Part shown: piece after piece, positions 23,265 to 35,214 of the stretch
Position numbering within the stretch: position 1 is the stretch's first letter
Layout of the letters: every line of letters begins with the position of its first letter
NCBI GenBank assembly: GCA_030490835.1
Contig: CM059971.1
Location: forward strand, 24,917,817 to 24,981,816
Length of the DNA stretch: 64,000 nt
Direction: 5' to 3'
Source of the DNA: Annona cherimola
Lineage: Eukaryota > Streptophyta > Magnoliopsida > Magnoliales > Annonaceae
Made by a program: the position numbers and the translations under genes
The notes under the pieces: generated by a model
Database searches by the model: none
What the model saw: the letters and a program-made list of their open reading frames with translations, nothing else
What the model was told of the DNA's origin: nothing

Positions 23265-23648
23265 GGCTGGAAATTAAGGATTTACCACATATCTTATTTA
23301 GCGGAAGCAGAAGCGAAAAGATCAAAATGTTGTGCCTCAAACTTCATCGCTCGGCCTGATTGGGATCATAGAATGGAAATCAACCATATTTTCACCACCT
23401 AAGTGCCTACGGTATTTGGGAACGGGAGCAATGGGATTGCTTGTGTTCCAAAGGGGATCTCAGATCCTTCTTTTATAGTAAGAGAAATAGAGAGTCCTGG
23501 AAAATCCCTCTATTGGAGATTCTTCTCCGTAAGCTATTCTAAAGGATAACTCCCCCAATAATGATAACTATTTTAATTTAATTTGGAAGCTTATCTTTTT
23601 GGATAGGATTATCCTATAACGAGCCCAAATGGGCATAGAACTCCAACA
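23265..23648 (-). repeat. 3' LTR of the copia element
   Basis: 384 bp. On the minus strand it begins TGTTGGAGTTCTATGCCC and ends TTTCCAGCC, where TTTCCAACA is expected, so its terminus is mutated. It matches 37,352-37,635 apart from about 100 bp missing from the other copy. The level of divergence shows an old insertion. Confidence 0.8.
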
Positions 23649-24474
23649 TCTCCCAATCGCACATTCTAGGCTGCTCCACCATTCTCCACTTTGTAACTAT
23701 TCATACAGGCAAATAGGTTATATAACCAGCGAGCATGACCTACAATTTTGGGAGCCTAATCCTATGCACTTGTTAGGGATACATAGTAGCTACAACCTAT
23801 GATTTCTTGCTATGTCTCAGACATTTTTGCTACATCAATCTAAGTATATCTAATTCCTCATGAATGCTACACTATACTTTTTTTGTTTATTGCATTATAA
23901 TCATAATTATGTCCTGGCACATGACCCAATCGCATAAATGGACATAACTGGTCGACTAGTGAATACAGGCAAGTGATGTGAGATAAAATAATCTTTCTCT
24001 CGCACCTATATCCCTTGATCATAGACTAACTACTTTCCTAGATATGTCTTGCAAAGTTGCATCACTCATGACTTATAGGCAACATGCTAAAGTAGCAACC
24101 TTAGACTAGGATCTCAAAATATAGTCAAAAGTCACATGGGGCATAAAAATAAAATAATTATTGCTTCAAGGGCTCCAATAGTGAGGAAAAAGAGATTATC
24201 CAAAAAAAAAAAGAACTCTATTCGCTTTCCTTATAGGTCACTAAGTGCACGTGGCATGAAACATGTGTTGTGATGGAGAAACTTCTGACTCACAAGGAGC
24301 GTATTTCACTAAATTTTCAACAACATACAGACCTTAGTTCAATCGCTACCAAACGCCTAACCTGAGTGCTCAAAGTACTCGCCTTTCGTAGGTGCTGACT
24401 AAGACTTACGTTTAACTTTGACAAAGTCCAATGGGATATGGGACTCCCACTATGGTCAAGATCTAATAAAATAT

Positions 24475-26351
24475 TATTGGTCCCGAGTTGATGGCAAAAC
24501 CCAAGAGGGGATGGGTGAATTGGGTATTTAAAAAATTATATCTAAAACAGAAACTTAACCCCAGATTAATCCAGTCCCCTTAATGAAGAAACGAAAAAGA
24601 AAGCAATGTAATGTAAATATAAATCAAGTACACAGGATTTTTATAGTGGTTCGGGCAACCTCCCTACTCCACTTTTCCAAGTTCACACTCCTTGTGACTT
24701 GGGTTCCACTATTGTATTCTCTTAATACAATTAGAGCCACTGCTCTCTTCTAGATTCCAGCTCTAAGGGGCATCAACAAAACACAGCACAAGTAGGTGAT
24801 GAGTCACACTCCAATCACACACTACTTTGCTTACACTTGATCTTAGTTCCTCAAACTAAATCAAGTTCAACACATACAAAAAAAATAATAAGAAAAACTA
24901 CACTTTACAGTTGTGTAGAAGCAGTTTGGTGCAGAGAAGAACTTGTTGAATTGGCTTTGAATGATCAGTAGTTGAGCTCTTGCAGTTTGAAGCAAAGTTC
25001 TTCCTCTTTGATTAGCTTGATCTCTTTAAAGCTCTTGTAGATGGTAGTTATGCACACTTAATGATTCTCAGCTACTTCCCTCGTCCACCATGAATGCCTT
25101 TTATAATTTTGGAGGGAATCCGAACGTTAGAAGGTAGGTGGCGCGCATTTAATGCGCCAACGTTCGAATAAATTCCGACCGTTGCGACCCAAGTCGCATG
25201 TGGAGTCGACTTCGGATGCGACTTCGCCCAAGTCACAGATGGAGTCGACTTCAGGTGCGACTTCGCTTCTCCGTCGCAACTTCAAGTTCCAATCAGGGTC
25301 GACTTGGGCATCGACTTGTCCCAAGTCGCGGGTGAAGTCGACTTCGGGTGCGACTTCACCTTGTCAGTTTCCAAGTCTGAGTCTTGAGTCGACTTTGGCT
25401 TCCGACTTCAACTCAAGTCGATCATGGAGTCGACTTGGGTTGCGACTTGACTTGGTCTTTGCAAAATATGCTTTGTTCTTCATTTGATCTTCCTCTATCT
25501 TGCTTGGCTTGTTCCCTTTAATCATTTTCATTCTGAAATAATCCCTTATACTTGTAGATTTTGTTGATCTTGAAGTCCTTGTTTTTGGTTTATCTTGGAT
25601 TGTCTTGAATCTTGTGATTCTTAGGAGAGCTTGAGTCCTTGCATGATATATTCATGCACCTTGCTTGCTTTGGAGTCGTTTGATCTTCATATCTTGAATA
25701 TATCTTCATTTGGAAGCAAGCTTGATAATTTTCCTTGGGCTTGATAGACTTGATTTGAACTTGAACTTGAATTTTTACCTTGAATCTCAAGAATACTCAA
25801 GTTAATCTTGAACATGGACTTTGCATATTTACTTGGATTTGAGAAAGTCCAAATAGATTCTTGGAATGAGCTTGGGAATGCATCTTTCAAGTCAGAACTT
25901 CTCAAGTTGAAGGTGGAGTCGACCTTGTCTGCGACTTCACCCAAGTCGCACCTGGAGTCGACTTCGTCTACGACTTGGGCAGCTTTGTGCCCCAAAATCA
26001 GCTCTGGACATTTTTCCTCGACTGAAGTTGATAGTGAGGTCGACTTCGTTTGCGACTTGGCTTCCCAAGTCGCAAGTGGAGTCGACTTAGCCTGCGACTT
26101 CACCTGCTATTCTTCCAGTTTTGATTTTGCCTTTGAAGTTCTGTTTCAAGTTGATAATGGAGTCGACTTTGGGATCGACTTCACCCTAAGTCGAAGTCCA
26201 AGTTGACTTGGGGATCGACTTGACTATTTCAGTTCCTTAAAAACATTTGGCAAACTTATTAGTATACTTGATATACTCAAATTAGTCTTTGTTAATCATC
26301 AAAACTCATGCTTTGGTCAATTTTGTTTTGTTTTGAACATTGTTTCTAACA
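24475..26351 (-). mobile_element. Solo LTR 1 of the dyad-array family
   Basis: 1,877 bp with a perfect 5-bp duplication AATAT (24,470-24,474 and 26,352-26,356). Plus-strand ends TATTGGTCCCGAG and TTGTTTCTAACA (canonical TGTTGG...CCAACA with one change at each end). Read on the minus strand: U3 with two dyad arrays (about 25,880-26,225 and 25,180-25,460), TATAAAAGG at 25,105-25,097, then a leader ending AATTCACCC..CCCCTCTTGGG. That last motif and the length suit SIRE/Maximus-type copia LTRs, but no coding region is present to confirm it. Closest to solo LTR 4. Confidence 0.9.
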
Positions 26352-27249
26352 AATATGACCTTATCTTGATTGTTTATCAAGACGACAATTATCTTAGGTC
26401 TCATGTTCACTAAGAACATATAGTTTACGTAGTTTGTCTCATATTTGTATGTTTCGAGAACATCAAAGCCGATTGCCCATGAGGGAGGGCCAATCTCTGA
26501 CTTTGTTGACATATTTTAGACTGAATATTTCTCATTTCTTCAATCATCCTAGCATTTGCTTCACAAATGAACAAACATCATGATCTACACATTTTAGGTA
26601 CGTTGTACTATCACTAGATGTATTACAAATCCAACTTCCAAATTAGTTTATCTCTTACTATATATAGAATGACATCATTTTCTTAGCAAGGATATATGAC
26701 CTATTACCGATTTTCGCACCTCCAGATTTCCACATCAATCAATATTGACGTAACCTATAGGGCACAAATCATTATTTTAGAAAAAAAAATAGCAGTGCAA
26801 GAGCCAATATAAGTCAAAGTCCTCCATAGGCTTTAATTGGTGCTTGTTTACCAAATCAATTATATAATACTGTTAAAGCGAATAGGTGTCATAATATACA
26901 TCAAGCTCCACACCTTGCTAGCATGAGAACATTGTTGGAGTGTACAAAGAAATGTTTCATGGCTTAATGTTTTTTCCTTTTGCAATATGGTTGTCAATAT
27001 ATTAATAAATTTTCATATTGAATCATTCAAAATAATTTTATTCAAAATGGTCAGCATTTTTGAAATAATATAATTGGTCTTTCATTCATAATATGAAAAG
27101 TTATTTCACCTATGTCTCTATTTTGAAATCAGAGGACAGCGACCCTTTAATGTCACAAAGAAATCTAGGATAATCATGTTGCAAACGACAAATTGAAATA
27201 ATCTCACAATTAAAATTAAGCTTTTTCATAATCTATACCCTCTCATTGG

Positions 27250-28420
27250 AGCCTTATATTTCTTGATTGATACATCTATTGTGCACTTATTTATGAGAAC
27301 ACATTTGTTCTCAATTACTTTGCATCCAGATGGAAAATTAACCAAGTCTCAGACTTGATTTATCCATATAGACTCCAATTCTTTTTCATTGCTTTTTTTC
27401 ATTTTCTTAAATGGGCCATGAGAGGTTTTAGACACCTCATCATCTTGGAATGTATCCGAAAGAGTTTCCTCTTCAATCATAAAATAACGACGTAAGGTAC
27501 TTTATCTTCGGCACAAGGTTGATACTCTTGAGGTGCGTTGCCCCCACTCAACTCAAGAGGTTGAGGCAAGTGTTCAATTTTCTCAATTGATAAGTTGTGA
27601 GCACCGCTACCTTTAAGGTTTCTTACTCGTAAAGAGAAACACCATTATCAACCCCACCCTAACTTGCAAAGTCATTCTCTAAGAATATGATATCTTATTA
27701 TTCAATTTCAATAATACTTTCATTCTTATGTTTATCTACAAACACATACCCTTTGGACTATTTTGAGTATTTGACAAAAATATGTCTTTCCTCTTTACCC
27801 TAATTGGCTACATTCTTAAAAGAAATTTTATTGATGAAAGTCACTGACCTCGTGGTCGCAGTTTTCTCATATCAGGTTTTAAGCCTACTACAAATCATAA
27901 GAAATGAAAGTAATTAACAAGATTAAGCAAATGAGCAGTAGCCAACGTTGCATCTTCTCAATCAAATATTGAAATATTTTTCTGCACCATTGTAGACCTA
28001 ACCTTATCTTTGGAAATAATTAGTTTCCCAACTATAGCCTTTTCATCATGAGGATACTCCCATCTACGATCAATTCTCAATACTTTGATCTTTTTTATTA
28101 GTTCTCAATTATACTTGTATAATGTGTAGAGCAATCTAATGCTTATGACATATAAACTCGATGAAATTTTGCGTAATAAATGTGATGAAATATGAACTTC
28201 ATGTCTCTCCTTCAAATTTATTAAATCATAGATATTGAAATTAAAAAAAAAATAGTTCTAGTTGCTTTATGAAATGGTTTTGTTGCTTTTTCGGGTTAGA
28301 TATTTTCACAGAAAGATAAATTAATTTTAGCAAATGGGCCACGATGACTTTTCTAGCTAGCAATTCATCTTTATGTATCCAATGTGACATAATCTAGCAT
28401 ATAATATATTTGCATTCATA
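27250..28420 (-). pseudogene. Copia polyprotein relic: integrase and start of RT
   Basis: Minus-strand fragments in order. NANILYARLCHIGYIKMN (pre-integrase, about 28,365-28,420). IKKIKVLRIDRRWEY (integrase core, about 28,055-28,100). DKVRSTMVQ..DATLATAHLLNLV (about 27,920-28,025). SKGYVFVDKHKNES..DIIFLENDF (about 27,665-27,760). ELESIWINQV then DLVNFPSGCKVIENKCVL and KKYKA (start of RT, 27,250-27,391). Many stops and shifts. These are the conserved blocks of plant Ty1/copia pol in the right order. Downstream RT and RNase H could not be read with confidence. Confidence 0.78.
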
Positions 28421-29060
28421 TAAGTATCAAGAATCAATATGTATTACAATTAATACAAAAATCATCAATCCAATAATAAAGCAAATTGGTCCTGACACAA
28501 TTATCATGACATGATTGGCTAAATAAAGATAAAATAGAGATTAAGTTTTGCCAAATTTTTTTGAGTCCTCAATCCACAAAAGATGAGCTTATTTAAGCAT
28601 TACTAAGCCACTTAGAAATGCAAAAGCAGAATTAAAAAATAAGTTATGCTTTCTTTGACTCAATGCAACCATGAGCAAGGTAGTTTTATTCTGCTATAAT
28701 TACAGCACTTAATCTGAATTATATCTTTTTTTCCTCCATACATATCTTGTTTGTGCCGAATTTCTTAGCCTCCTGCCTTGATTATTATCTCTTCCCTTCA
28801 AGGAACACTTGGTTCTTCTTATATTTGAAACTCAAAGTTCTACGCAAACCGAAGTTAACCACATATACTTGGTTATAGGAGAATTATGTTGCCCCTAAGT
28901 GCTCAACCTCTAGATTCAACTGGTGCGAAATAGCCTCAAAGAATTTTGATATTTCTGTTATAATTTAAATTTATATATATATATATCCAGTAATCAGGGA
29001 GAGATCTTATCGTAGCCATTATCTTTTGCTAATCTATGAGAGCATATCCAATTGACCTAA

Positions 29061-29727
29061 GCTCTCAAATTATATAGACATTCGCTTAAGATGTTGCCTC
29101 ATGGTGTAATCCTCATGCTTCTTATTGCTATCAAATTTGATCATGTAGTTTCTTACTTCAGTAACTAAGATATTGCTATATTTGTCTTTCAAGGCCAGTC
29201 ACATAATCTAAATAGCAATGCATAGTTCAAATGCTTAATAGCACAAAGCGAGCAAGTTTCTAGAACTATGTATACCTATTTTTTCATGATATTATTCAAT
29301 ATTTCTAGTGCTTCTCACTCTTTTAGGGGGTACTAAATTTTGATGCCAGATTTAATAATTACCATTGTTTAGTTTTATTATTTCAATTTAATAAGCTCTA
29401 AAATCATATAGACATTTGCTTAAGATGCTGCCTTGTAATGTAATCCTCATGCTCCTTATTGCTATCAAATTTGATCATGAAGTTTCTTACTTCAGTAGCT
29501 GAGATATTGGTATATTTATCTTTTAAGGTCCGCCACATGATCTAAATAGTAATGCATAGTTTAAATGCTCAACAGCACAAAGCGAGCAAGTTTCTCGAAT
29601 TATGTATACCTTTTTTTCATGATATTGTTTAATGTTTCTAGTGCCTCCCACTATTTTAGGAGATACTAAATTTTCGATGTTAAATTTAATAATTACAGCT
29701 ATTTAGTTTTATTATTTCAATTTAAAT
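29061..29727 (-). repeat. Tandem duplication (2 x about 332 bp) in the copia gag region
   Basis: Units 29,061-29,392 and 29,395-29,727 match throughout, e.g. CTTATTGCTATCAAATTTGATCATG, GCACAAAGCGAGCAAGTTTCT. Minus-strand translation of each gives a gag-like block (ATEVRNFMIKFDSNKEHED), as in the UBN2-type gag of copia elements. A local duplication within an already decaying element. Confidence 0.75.
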
Positions 29728-30635
29728 CAGTGACAATTACTGGTAATTGATTTTATTATTAGCAACATAAGTATATAATCAATACTAGCATAAATTATTT
29801 TATCGTAAAAGATTAACTAAATCGATAATAAACCAACATAAGGAACAAATTTGAAAGTTCACTATGCTCTCAATCATCATTTCTGTCACAATATTGACTT
29901 GTCATTAAGATAGCTCAATTGCATAAGATTTTAGTTCCAAGCGAGAATTTCTCTAAATCCTACAAACTCAAGAACTATTAGTTTCCAGCGAGAACTCCTT
30001 GGAATCATACCAACTTGAGAACTCCCACTTAAAAAAATTTAAAATACAAATAATAACATTTATTTGATCATGCAAAATGAGCATAATATGCATGGTACTA
30101 GCGTTTATTCGCAACTAAATGTTCTTCATGCAAGAAAGAATTAATGGTACTTTCCTAAATGCTCATTTATAAGGTCATAAGTGTCGTTATGTAATCTCAT
30201 TTTGGGTATAGTTGCATTCATCACTCATAGCAGTGCTTTACTCTTCCACCAGGGCTCTAGTCATCACCGTTTATAACCAGAATTCCTTCTTCATGTTCGC
30301 TCTCGGAAATCTAGCTTGACAAAGATTAAAGCGTATGGATAACATAGCATATCACTTAATCTCAGAACTAATTCTACGCTCTTCTATTAACTTAGGCTTG
30401 CAATATGCATCCGATAAAGATTTATAAGATGTAATATTCTTTCTTAGAGCGAGTTTCCCCTTTTCCATTGATTCTGGTTGGGAATTGATGAAGTCTTGCA
30501 CCTTCTACCTCAGAGATTGTTTTATATGTTTGTTGTAAAAACAAATTATGAACTTTCTTATGAACTCAAAATGCTCATATAGGGTATATTTCATATTCAT
30601 TTTAAAGTTCGTATAATCTGAGACAGTGTTTGTTT
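29728..30635. other. Decayed copia 5' region
   Basis: AT-rich; probably more gag or leader of the 23.3-37.6 kb element. No readable frame. Short repeats include GAGAACTCC. No other feature seen. Confidence 0.4.
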
Positions 30636-31262
30636 GGATTCTGATGCGCACCAAGTGCTTGTCGTTAAGAGCACTGTGATCACCAGTTTAATTAAAATTA
30701 ACCGAAACACATTAAAGCTACCACTATACGGGTGATAGTGTAGAATAACGGTGAGTCGGGTCGAATCCACAGAGAGGCGATGTAGTTTTGAATTGTTTTT
30801 AAGAGAAAGAGAGGGTATAGAGAAGAGAGAGAAAGAGAGAAGAGAGAAAGAGGAGAGAGAAAGATGTTAGAGAGAGAGAAGAAGAAATTAGATAGATAAG
30901 AGAGAAGAGAGAGAAAGAGACAAGAGAGAAAGAGAAGAGAGAGAAAGAAGAGAGACGTTGGAGAGAGAAAGAGAAGAAGAAATTAGATAGAAAAGAGAGA
31001 ATAGAGAGAAAGAGAGAAGGGAAAAAGAGAAGAGAGAGAAAGAAAAAGAAAGAAATTAAGAGAGGAGAGAGAGACGTTAGAGAGAGAGAAGAAGAAATTA
31101 GATAGCTGAGAGAGAAGAGAGAGAAAGAAATCGGAGAAAAATTAGAAGAATAGGAGAGAGGAGAGAGAGAGAAGAAAAGAGGAAATAGAAGAAATTAGAG
31201 AGAGAAAGGGAAAGAAATTAGAAGGAGAGAGAAAGAAGAGGGAAAAGATTTAAACATAAAAG
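30636..31262. repeat. Unknown retroelement edge and purine-rich low-complexity tract
   Basis: At 30,641 TGATGCGCACCAAGTGCTTG begins a new sequence type, followed at 30,754 by GGGTCGAATCCACAGAGAGG, a motif I associate with LTR or leader regions of plant retroelements. From about 30,802 to 31,262 the plus strand is almost purely (GA)n/GAGAGAAA with scattered GAAGAAATTAGA units. Borders of any inserted element between 30.6 and 34.7 kb could not be fixed. Confidence 0.5.
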
Positions 31263-31544
31263 AAATGGAGACAAGAAGCTAAAAGAAATTAACTAACAAC
31301 TTAATTAAAACTATTCTAAGAAAGCAATTAAAGCTATGAAATTTAACTATTAAAACGGGAAAGAAAATTATATTAAATTTAATCTAACAATTACAAAGCA
31401 GAAAATAAAGCAGTAAATCTAATCTAAAAATTACAAATTAAAATTTAACAACTATGAAATGCTACTAACTATAATGGAGAAAAATAAAATTCACATCACC
31501 CATGAAAAGCGAATCTCTGCGAATCTCCACGTAATGGAATTTTT

Positions 31545-31640
31545 ATTGCTTGGCCCCACCTCCTTGCTACGGGTCCCACAAAATGAGTCCCACCCACTTG
31601 CTACGGGGTCCCACAAAATGGGTCCCACCCAAGGGGTTGT
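31545..31640 (+). repeat. Short direct repeat, two units of about 35-40 bp
   Basis: CTTGCTACGGG(G)TCCCACAAAATG(A/G)GTCCCACCC occurs twice in tandem. Non-coding, between the purine tract and the NLR fragment. Confidence 0.65.
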
Positions 31641-31739
31641 GTGTGGGGTCTGGGGTGTCATTTTCAAGGCAAGAGGGACCCTCCTTTTATCAGGGTTGGG
31701 CAGCCCTCTTTCCATTAAAAAAAATCGATGTGGGATTCT

Positions 31740-32345
31740 CAAATAAGGATTGGTCTCCATCTGGTTTCGTCGAAAGCAGGCCTCCCATCACAGCAATTGC
31801 TAGTGGCAACCCCCCACATCTTTTCAGGATGAATCCTGCTTTCGCCACCAATTCCTCATTCAAGGGCTGGAGCTGGTAGAGATGGCCGTAGGCAGAGCTG
31901 GCCACGCCGAAATTCTGTGTGGTGATGAGCACTCTCTTTTTGTGGAGATAGTTCCAGAGCTCCTCTGAGCTTTTTCCCTGTTCGCTGTGCACACGGCAGT
32001 TGGCACATTTGTTGGAGAGCTTATGCAATCTGCTATTGATATTGGTGATCCGAACTGCGAGCTTATGGGAAACCGCTTGGGCCCCGGAACAGCTTCTAAC
32101 AAGCCATGCCGCAGTTGGAAGCGTGGAGGTTGAATGAGCATCATGTCGTCCAAATCATCTTCCAACTCCAGCACCACTTGTTGTAGTTCTTTTACCCACT
32201 TCTTCACAGCAGCGTCCTTGGCAGCTCTGGCGTCGGCGTCGCGTAGGAAGGGCTCAACGCTTTGCAGCTGAGCTTTGATTTGGGAGGTGATGCGAAAATC
32301 AAGCTGCTTGCAAGATGGTGGATTCCGGTGGGAGAGAAGGTCCAT
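31740..32345 (-). pseudogene. Truncated CC-NB-LRR fragment lacking P-loop and kinase-2
   Basis: Minus strand. The Rx-type coiled coil reads IKAQLQSVEPFLRDADAR, then KKWVKELQQVVLELEDDLDDM (about 32,140-32,290). A frame change near 32,040 leads to VRITNINSRLHKLSNKCANC. Then SEELWNYLHKK joins directly to RVLITTQ (RNBS-B), so the P-loop, RNBS-A and kinase-2 are deleted. Next come YQLQPLNEE and CGGLPLAIAVMGGLLSTK (GLPLA, about 31,765-31,830). There is no RNBS-D, MHD or LRR. It cannot bind nucleotide and is a dead fragment. It lies between the two LTRs of the copia element, so it arrived with, or inserted into, mobile DNA. It is not a recent copy of the CNL at 13.5 kb. Confidence 0.85.
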
Positions 32346-34700
32346 TGCTGCTGGAGATCGAGAAAATGGAAGGGGTATGATGCATTCGGTTCTGCTGCCG
32401 CACATTTTCGGTGCAAAGGAACCTGTGCACGGATGGATTTTTAGGAAGCAAAGAATCTGCCCAATCGGATCTGGGTTTTTCGATTTGGTGGAGCAGAGAA
32501 AGGGCTGGCCGATTAACAAGGGAAGTTGCTGAAATCAACAAGAAGATCATGGAACGGTGGGTTTTGATTGGTACATACTTTTCCCATCTCCGGTTGCTAA
32601 TTTTAATGTCGCCATTCGGGATTGAAGAGGAGATGTTGGTACGGACGAAGAGTTGGATTTTCTGGTTGGAGAAGACGAGCTGGATCGTGGCTGGAAAGGG
32701 AATTTGGGGAAGATGGGGTGCAGGTTGCGGAGGTGGGTTTGCTTTGGTTGTTGGAATTTTTCGGACAGCTTTCCTGCTGTTGTCCGCTCGGCGAGTGGCT
32801 GGTTGAATTTCCATGGCTGAAAATCCATGGGTTTAGTGCTGTCGGATTTTGTTAAGAGCTGCTGGTTCTGCAATGGCAGTGCTGGACAGTTGCTTAGTTT
32901 GTTTGATGAGAAAAATCGTAGGAATCGATGGGTTGTGCTGCTATGCCAAGATCCTGCACATAAGCCTCGACCAAAGCTGTCTGGATCAGATCGGCCCCTA
33001 CTGTCCAGCAGTGGCGTTCCTTCCAGGACGAATGTACTAAAATCAGCAGCAATTTTGGATTCCAGCTAACAGAAGAAATGCTGATCCTTCCCGGCCGACT
33101 GCAGATTTTGAAGAAGCTTGACGCGGCAGGCTGTTGTCGAAACGGGAGATCCTCTTTGTTGCCGTCCGGTTTTGCTGAAACAAGGCCGGTGATTGATCAC
33201 GGTTTTTTTGGTTGCTAGAATCTGCCGATGTCAAGCTTGATTTGCCGTTGATGTTGGCTCGTTGCTGTTGACTGGAAGCTTGATTTGGGGATGATGGAGC
33301 ACCAGAACAGGTGCTCTGGTGGTGCATGAAAATCCGGTGCCCCTGTGATGTATTTAAATACGAATCTAACTATTAATTTGTAAATAATTTCGGTATTGTC
33401 ATCATAATTTTAATTCATCTAAATATGATAGTCTAATTTATTCCCCATATTTTTACATATAATTATAGTTATATATTTATGATTTTTTTCAATTAAATGA
33501 TTTTATAAATTTGCCCAGATTATATTAATAAGCTAATACATGTTAAAATTTTCTAGGGGATTGAGTCATAATTTTATATTTTTAAGAATGTTGCAAAATG
33601 ACCCATTTTATAGCAAAATTAGAGATTTTATGAAAAATATAATTTTTATGAAATTTCACTTAAAACATGTATTTATTTAACATTTTAATATTTAATTGTG
33701 CGAATTTAACATGGAATTAAATGAAAATTTTTAGAATTATCAGATTCTCATTAATTCTTTTTCCAATTCTTTTGAGATTCTCATGATTCTCGTAGAAAAA
33801 AATTCTTTAGGTGCCAAGGATAGGTGATAAGCACAAGCACTAAAGCATAACTATAAAGCATATAATTTATTGATAATTATTAAATTCATTATATATGAGT
33901 AAATTCTATAATAATTCTTTTGGTTGGCCAGGTAAGTGAGGTGGGACTTTGGGAGGCTCCTTTTGTATAGCAAAGGCCTAATTAAATAACTATGGAATCC
34001 ACTTCAAGACCTCTTGCCTAGACATCAGCTTGCAATAATACCATATAATGCAATTTTACTGCAAGAAAATTTACAGTATAATCATAACATAGTGAAAAAT
34101 ATCATAACATATTTAATTACACACATGTTGCATGCTCAAGGGATTATATTTCATAATTTAGAGCATAAACGCATGATTAATCATGACATAAACATGCATG
34201 TTCTATACATCATCAATTTTGAGTCTCAAATCAGAAATCTAAATACACCATTGCATCCATAGCATCAGAATTAGTAGGAATAGGCTATGGGATCATTAAA
34301 AGTGGATTTAAAATGGGCAGAATTTATAAAAAAAAATTACAACCAACGGGTCAGATTCTGCCACATCAGCATGCTGTCGTGGGCGATTTGGGCTGCCGCT
34401 GCTTGTGGACCTTGGCCTTCTGCAGCGCTTGGTCTGGACAGTCTGGGCCTGCAGCTATGGGTTTAGAACTATGGGCCCGTCTTATGTCGGCCCATCACAA
34501 TCTTGGCTGCATGGTTGGACTTGTCGCTGTTTTGCCCGTCTGGCCTGCTGGGAGTGGGTTGGCTTTGTGCTGAACTAGTCCCAACTTGAGATGCCCTACT
34601 GGGCTCGTCCTTATAACTGCCCAAGCCCAGCACGTCGGGGTAAGGGGCCAATCCAAAAAATATATCTGGGACCTTTTGCAAATATTTCTATTTTTAAGGA
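32346..34700. other. Mixed spacer: GC-richer 32.35-33.35 kb, AT-rich 33.35-34.3 kb, GC-richer 34.35-34.65 kb
   Basis: The stretches at 32.35-33.35 and 34.35-34.65 kb have many short open frames on both strands but no recognisable domain, and mirror-frame ORFs suggest composition alone. The part next to the NLR fragment may be its former 5' flank. No RNA gene or bounded element identified. Confidence 0.4.
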
Positions 34701-35209
34701 TTTTCTTGTAAAATGCCCTTAAGCGTTGGTGCCAAAGAAAAAAAAAAGCCTATGTACATCCGCGACAGATAGATTCCTAATACATACCACTTGATTTATT
34801 TAATTTTAAATCTAATTAAATAATCTTTTGATAATCCAATCCATCCCAAAAAATTATAATAATCTAATTAACAAATTGAAATATGTGATTTGCATAATTA
34901 ATTCAAATATTAATTAATTATTAACAAAATTACAATAAATGTAGTATCACATGATTATCATGTTATATCATGTTATATCATGTCGTTAAACATTAGACAC
35001 ATTATATTTGTCCCAATTCTCATCATAGACAGATTTCCCAATTCTCATCATAAACAAATTTTATCATGATAAGTCTTCCACTTATAAAATAGCATGATTA
35101 CAGTACGTGAGCAATTATAGAGGTTGCAAGTTTTAAGAAGAATCTAATGCAACTTCAACAGGTACGGGAGAAAGAAAAAACCAAAAGGCACGTTGTATTC
35201 AATTAATCA
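34701..35209. other. AT-rich spacer inside the copia element
   Basis: Contains small repeats (ATCATGTTATATCATGTTATATCATG at about 34,957-34,982; CCCAATTCTCATCATA twice at 35,013-35,053). No gene. Confidence 0.45.
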
Positions 35210-35214
35210 TAGGG

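Noticed and set aside
30802..31262. Purine tract as a retroelement polypurine tract
   Set aside because: At 460 bp it is far too long and impure; it is low-complexity GA repeat.
33043..33327. 94-codon minus-strand ORF rich in Ser and Gln
   Set aside because: No motif, and overlapping frames on both strands are open in this GC-richer stretch.
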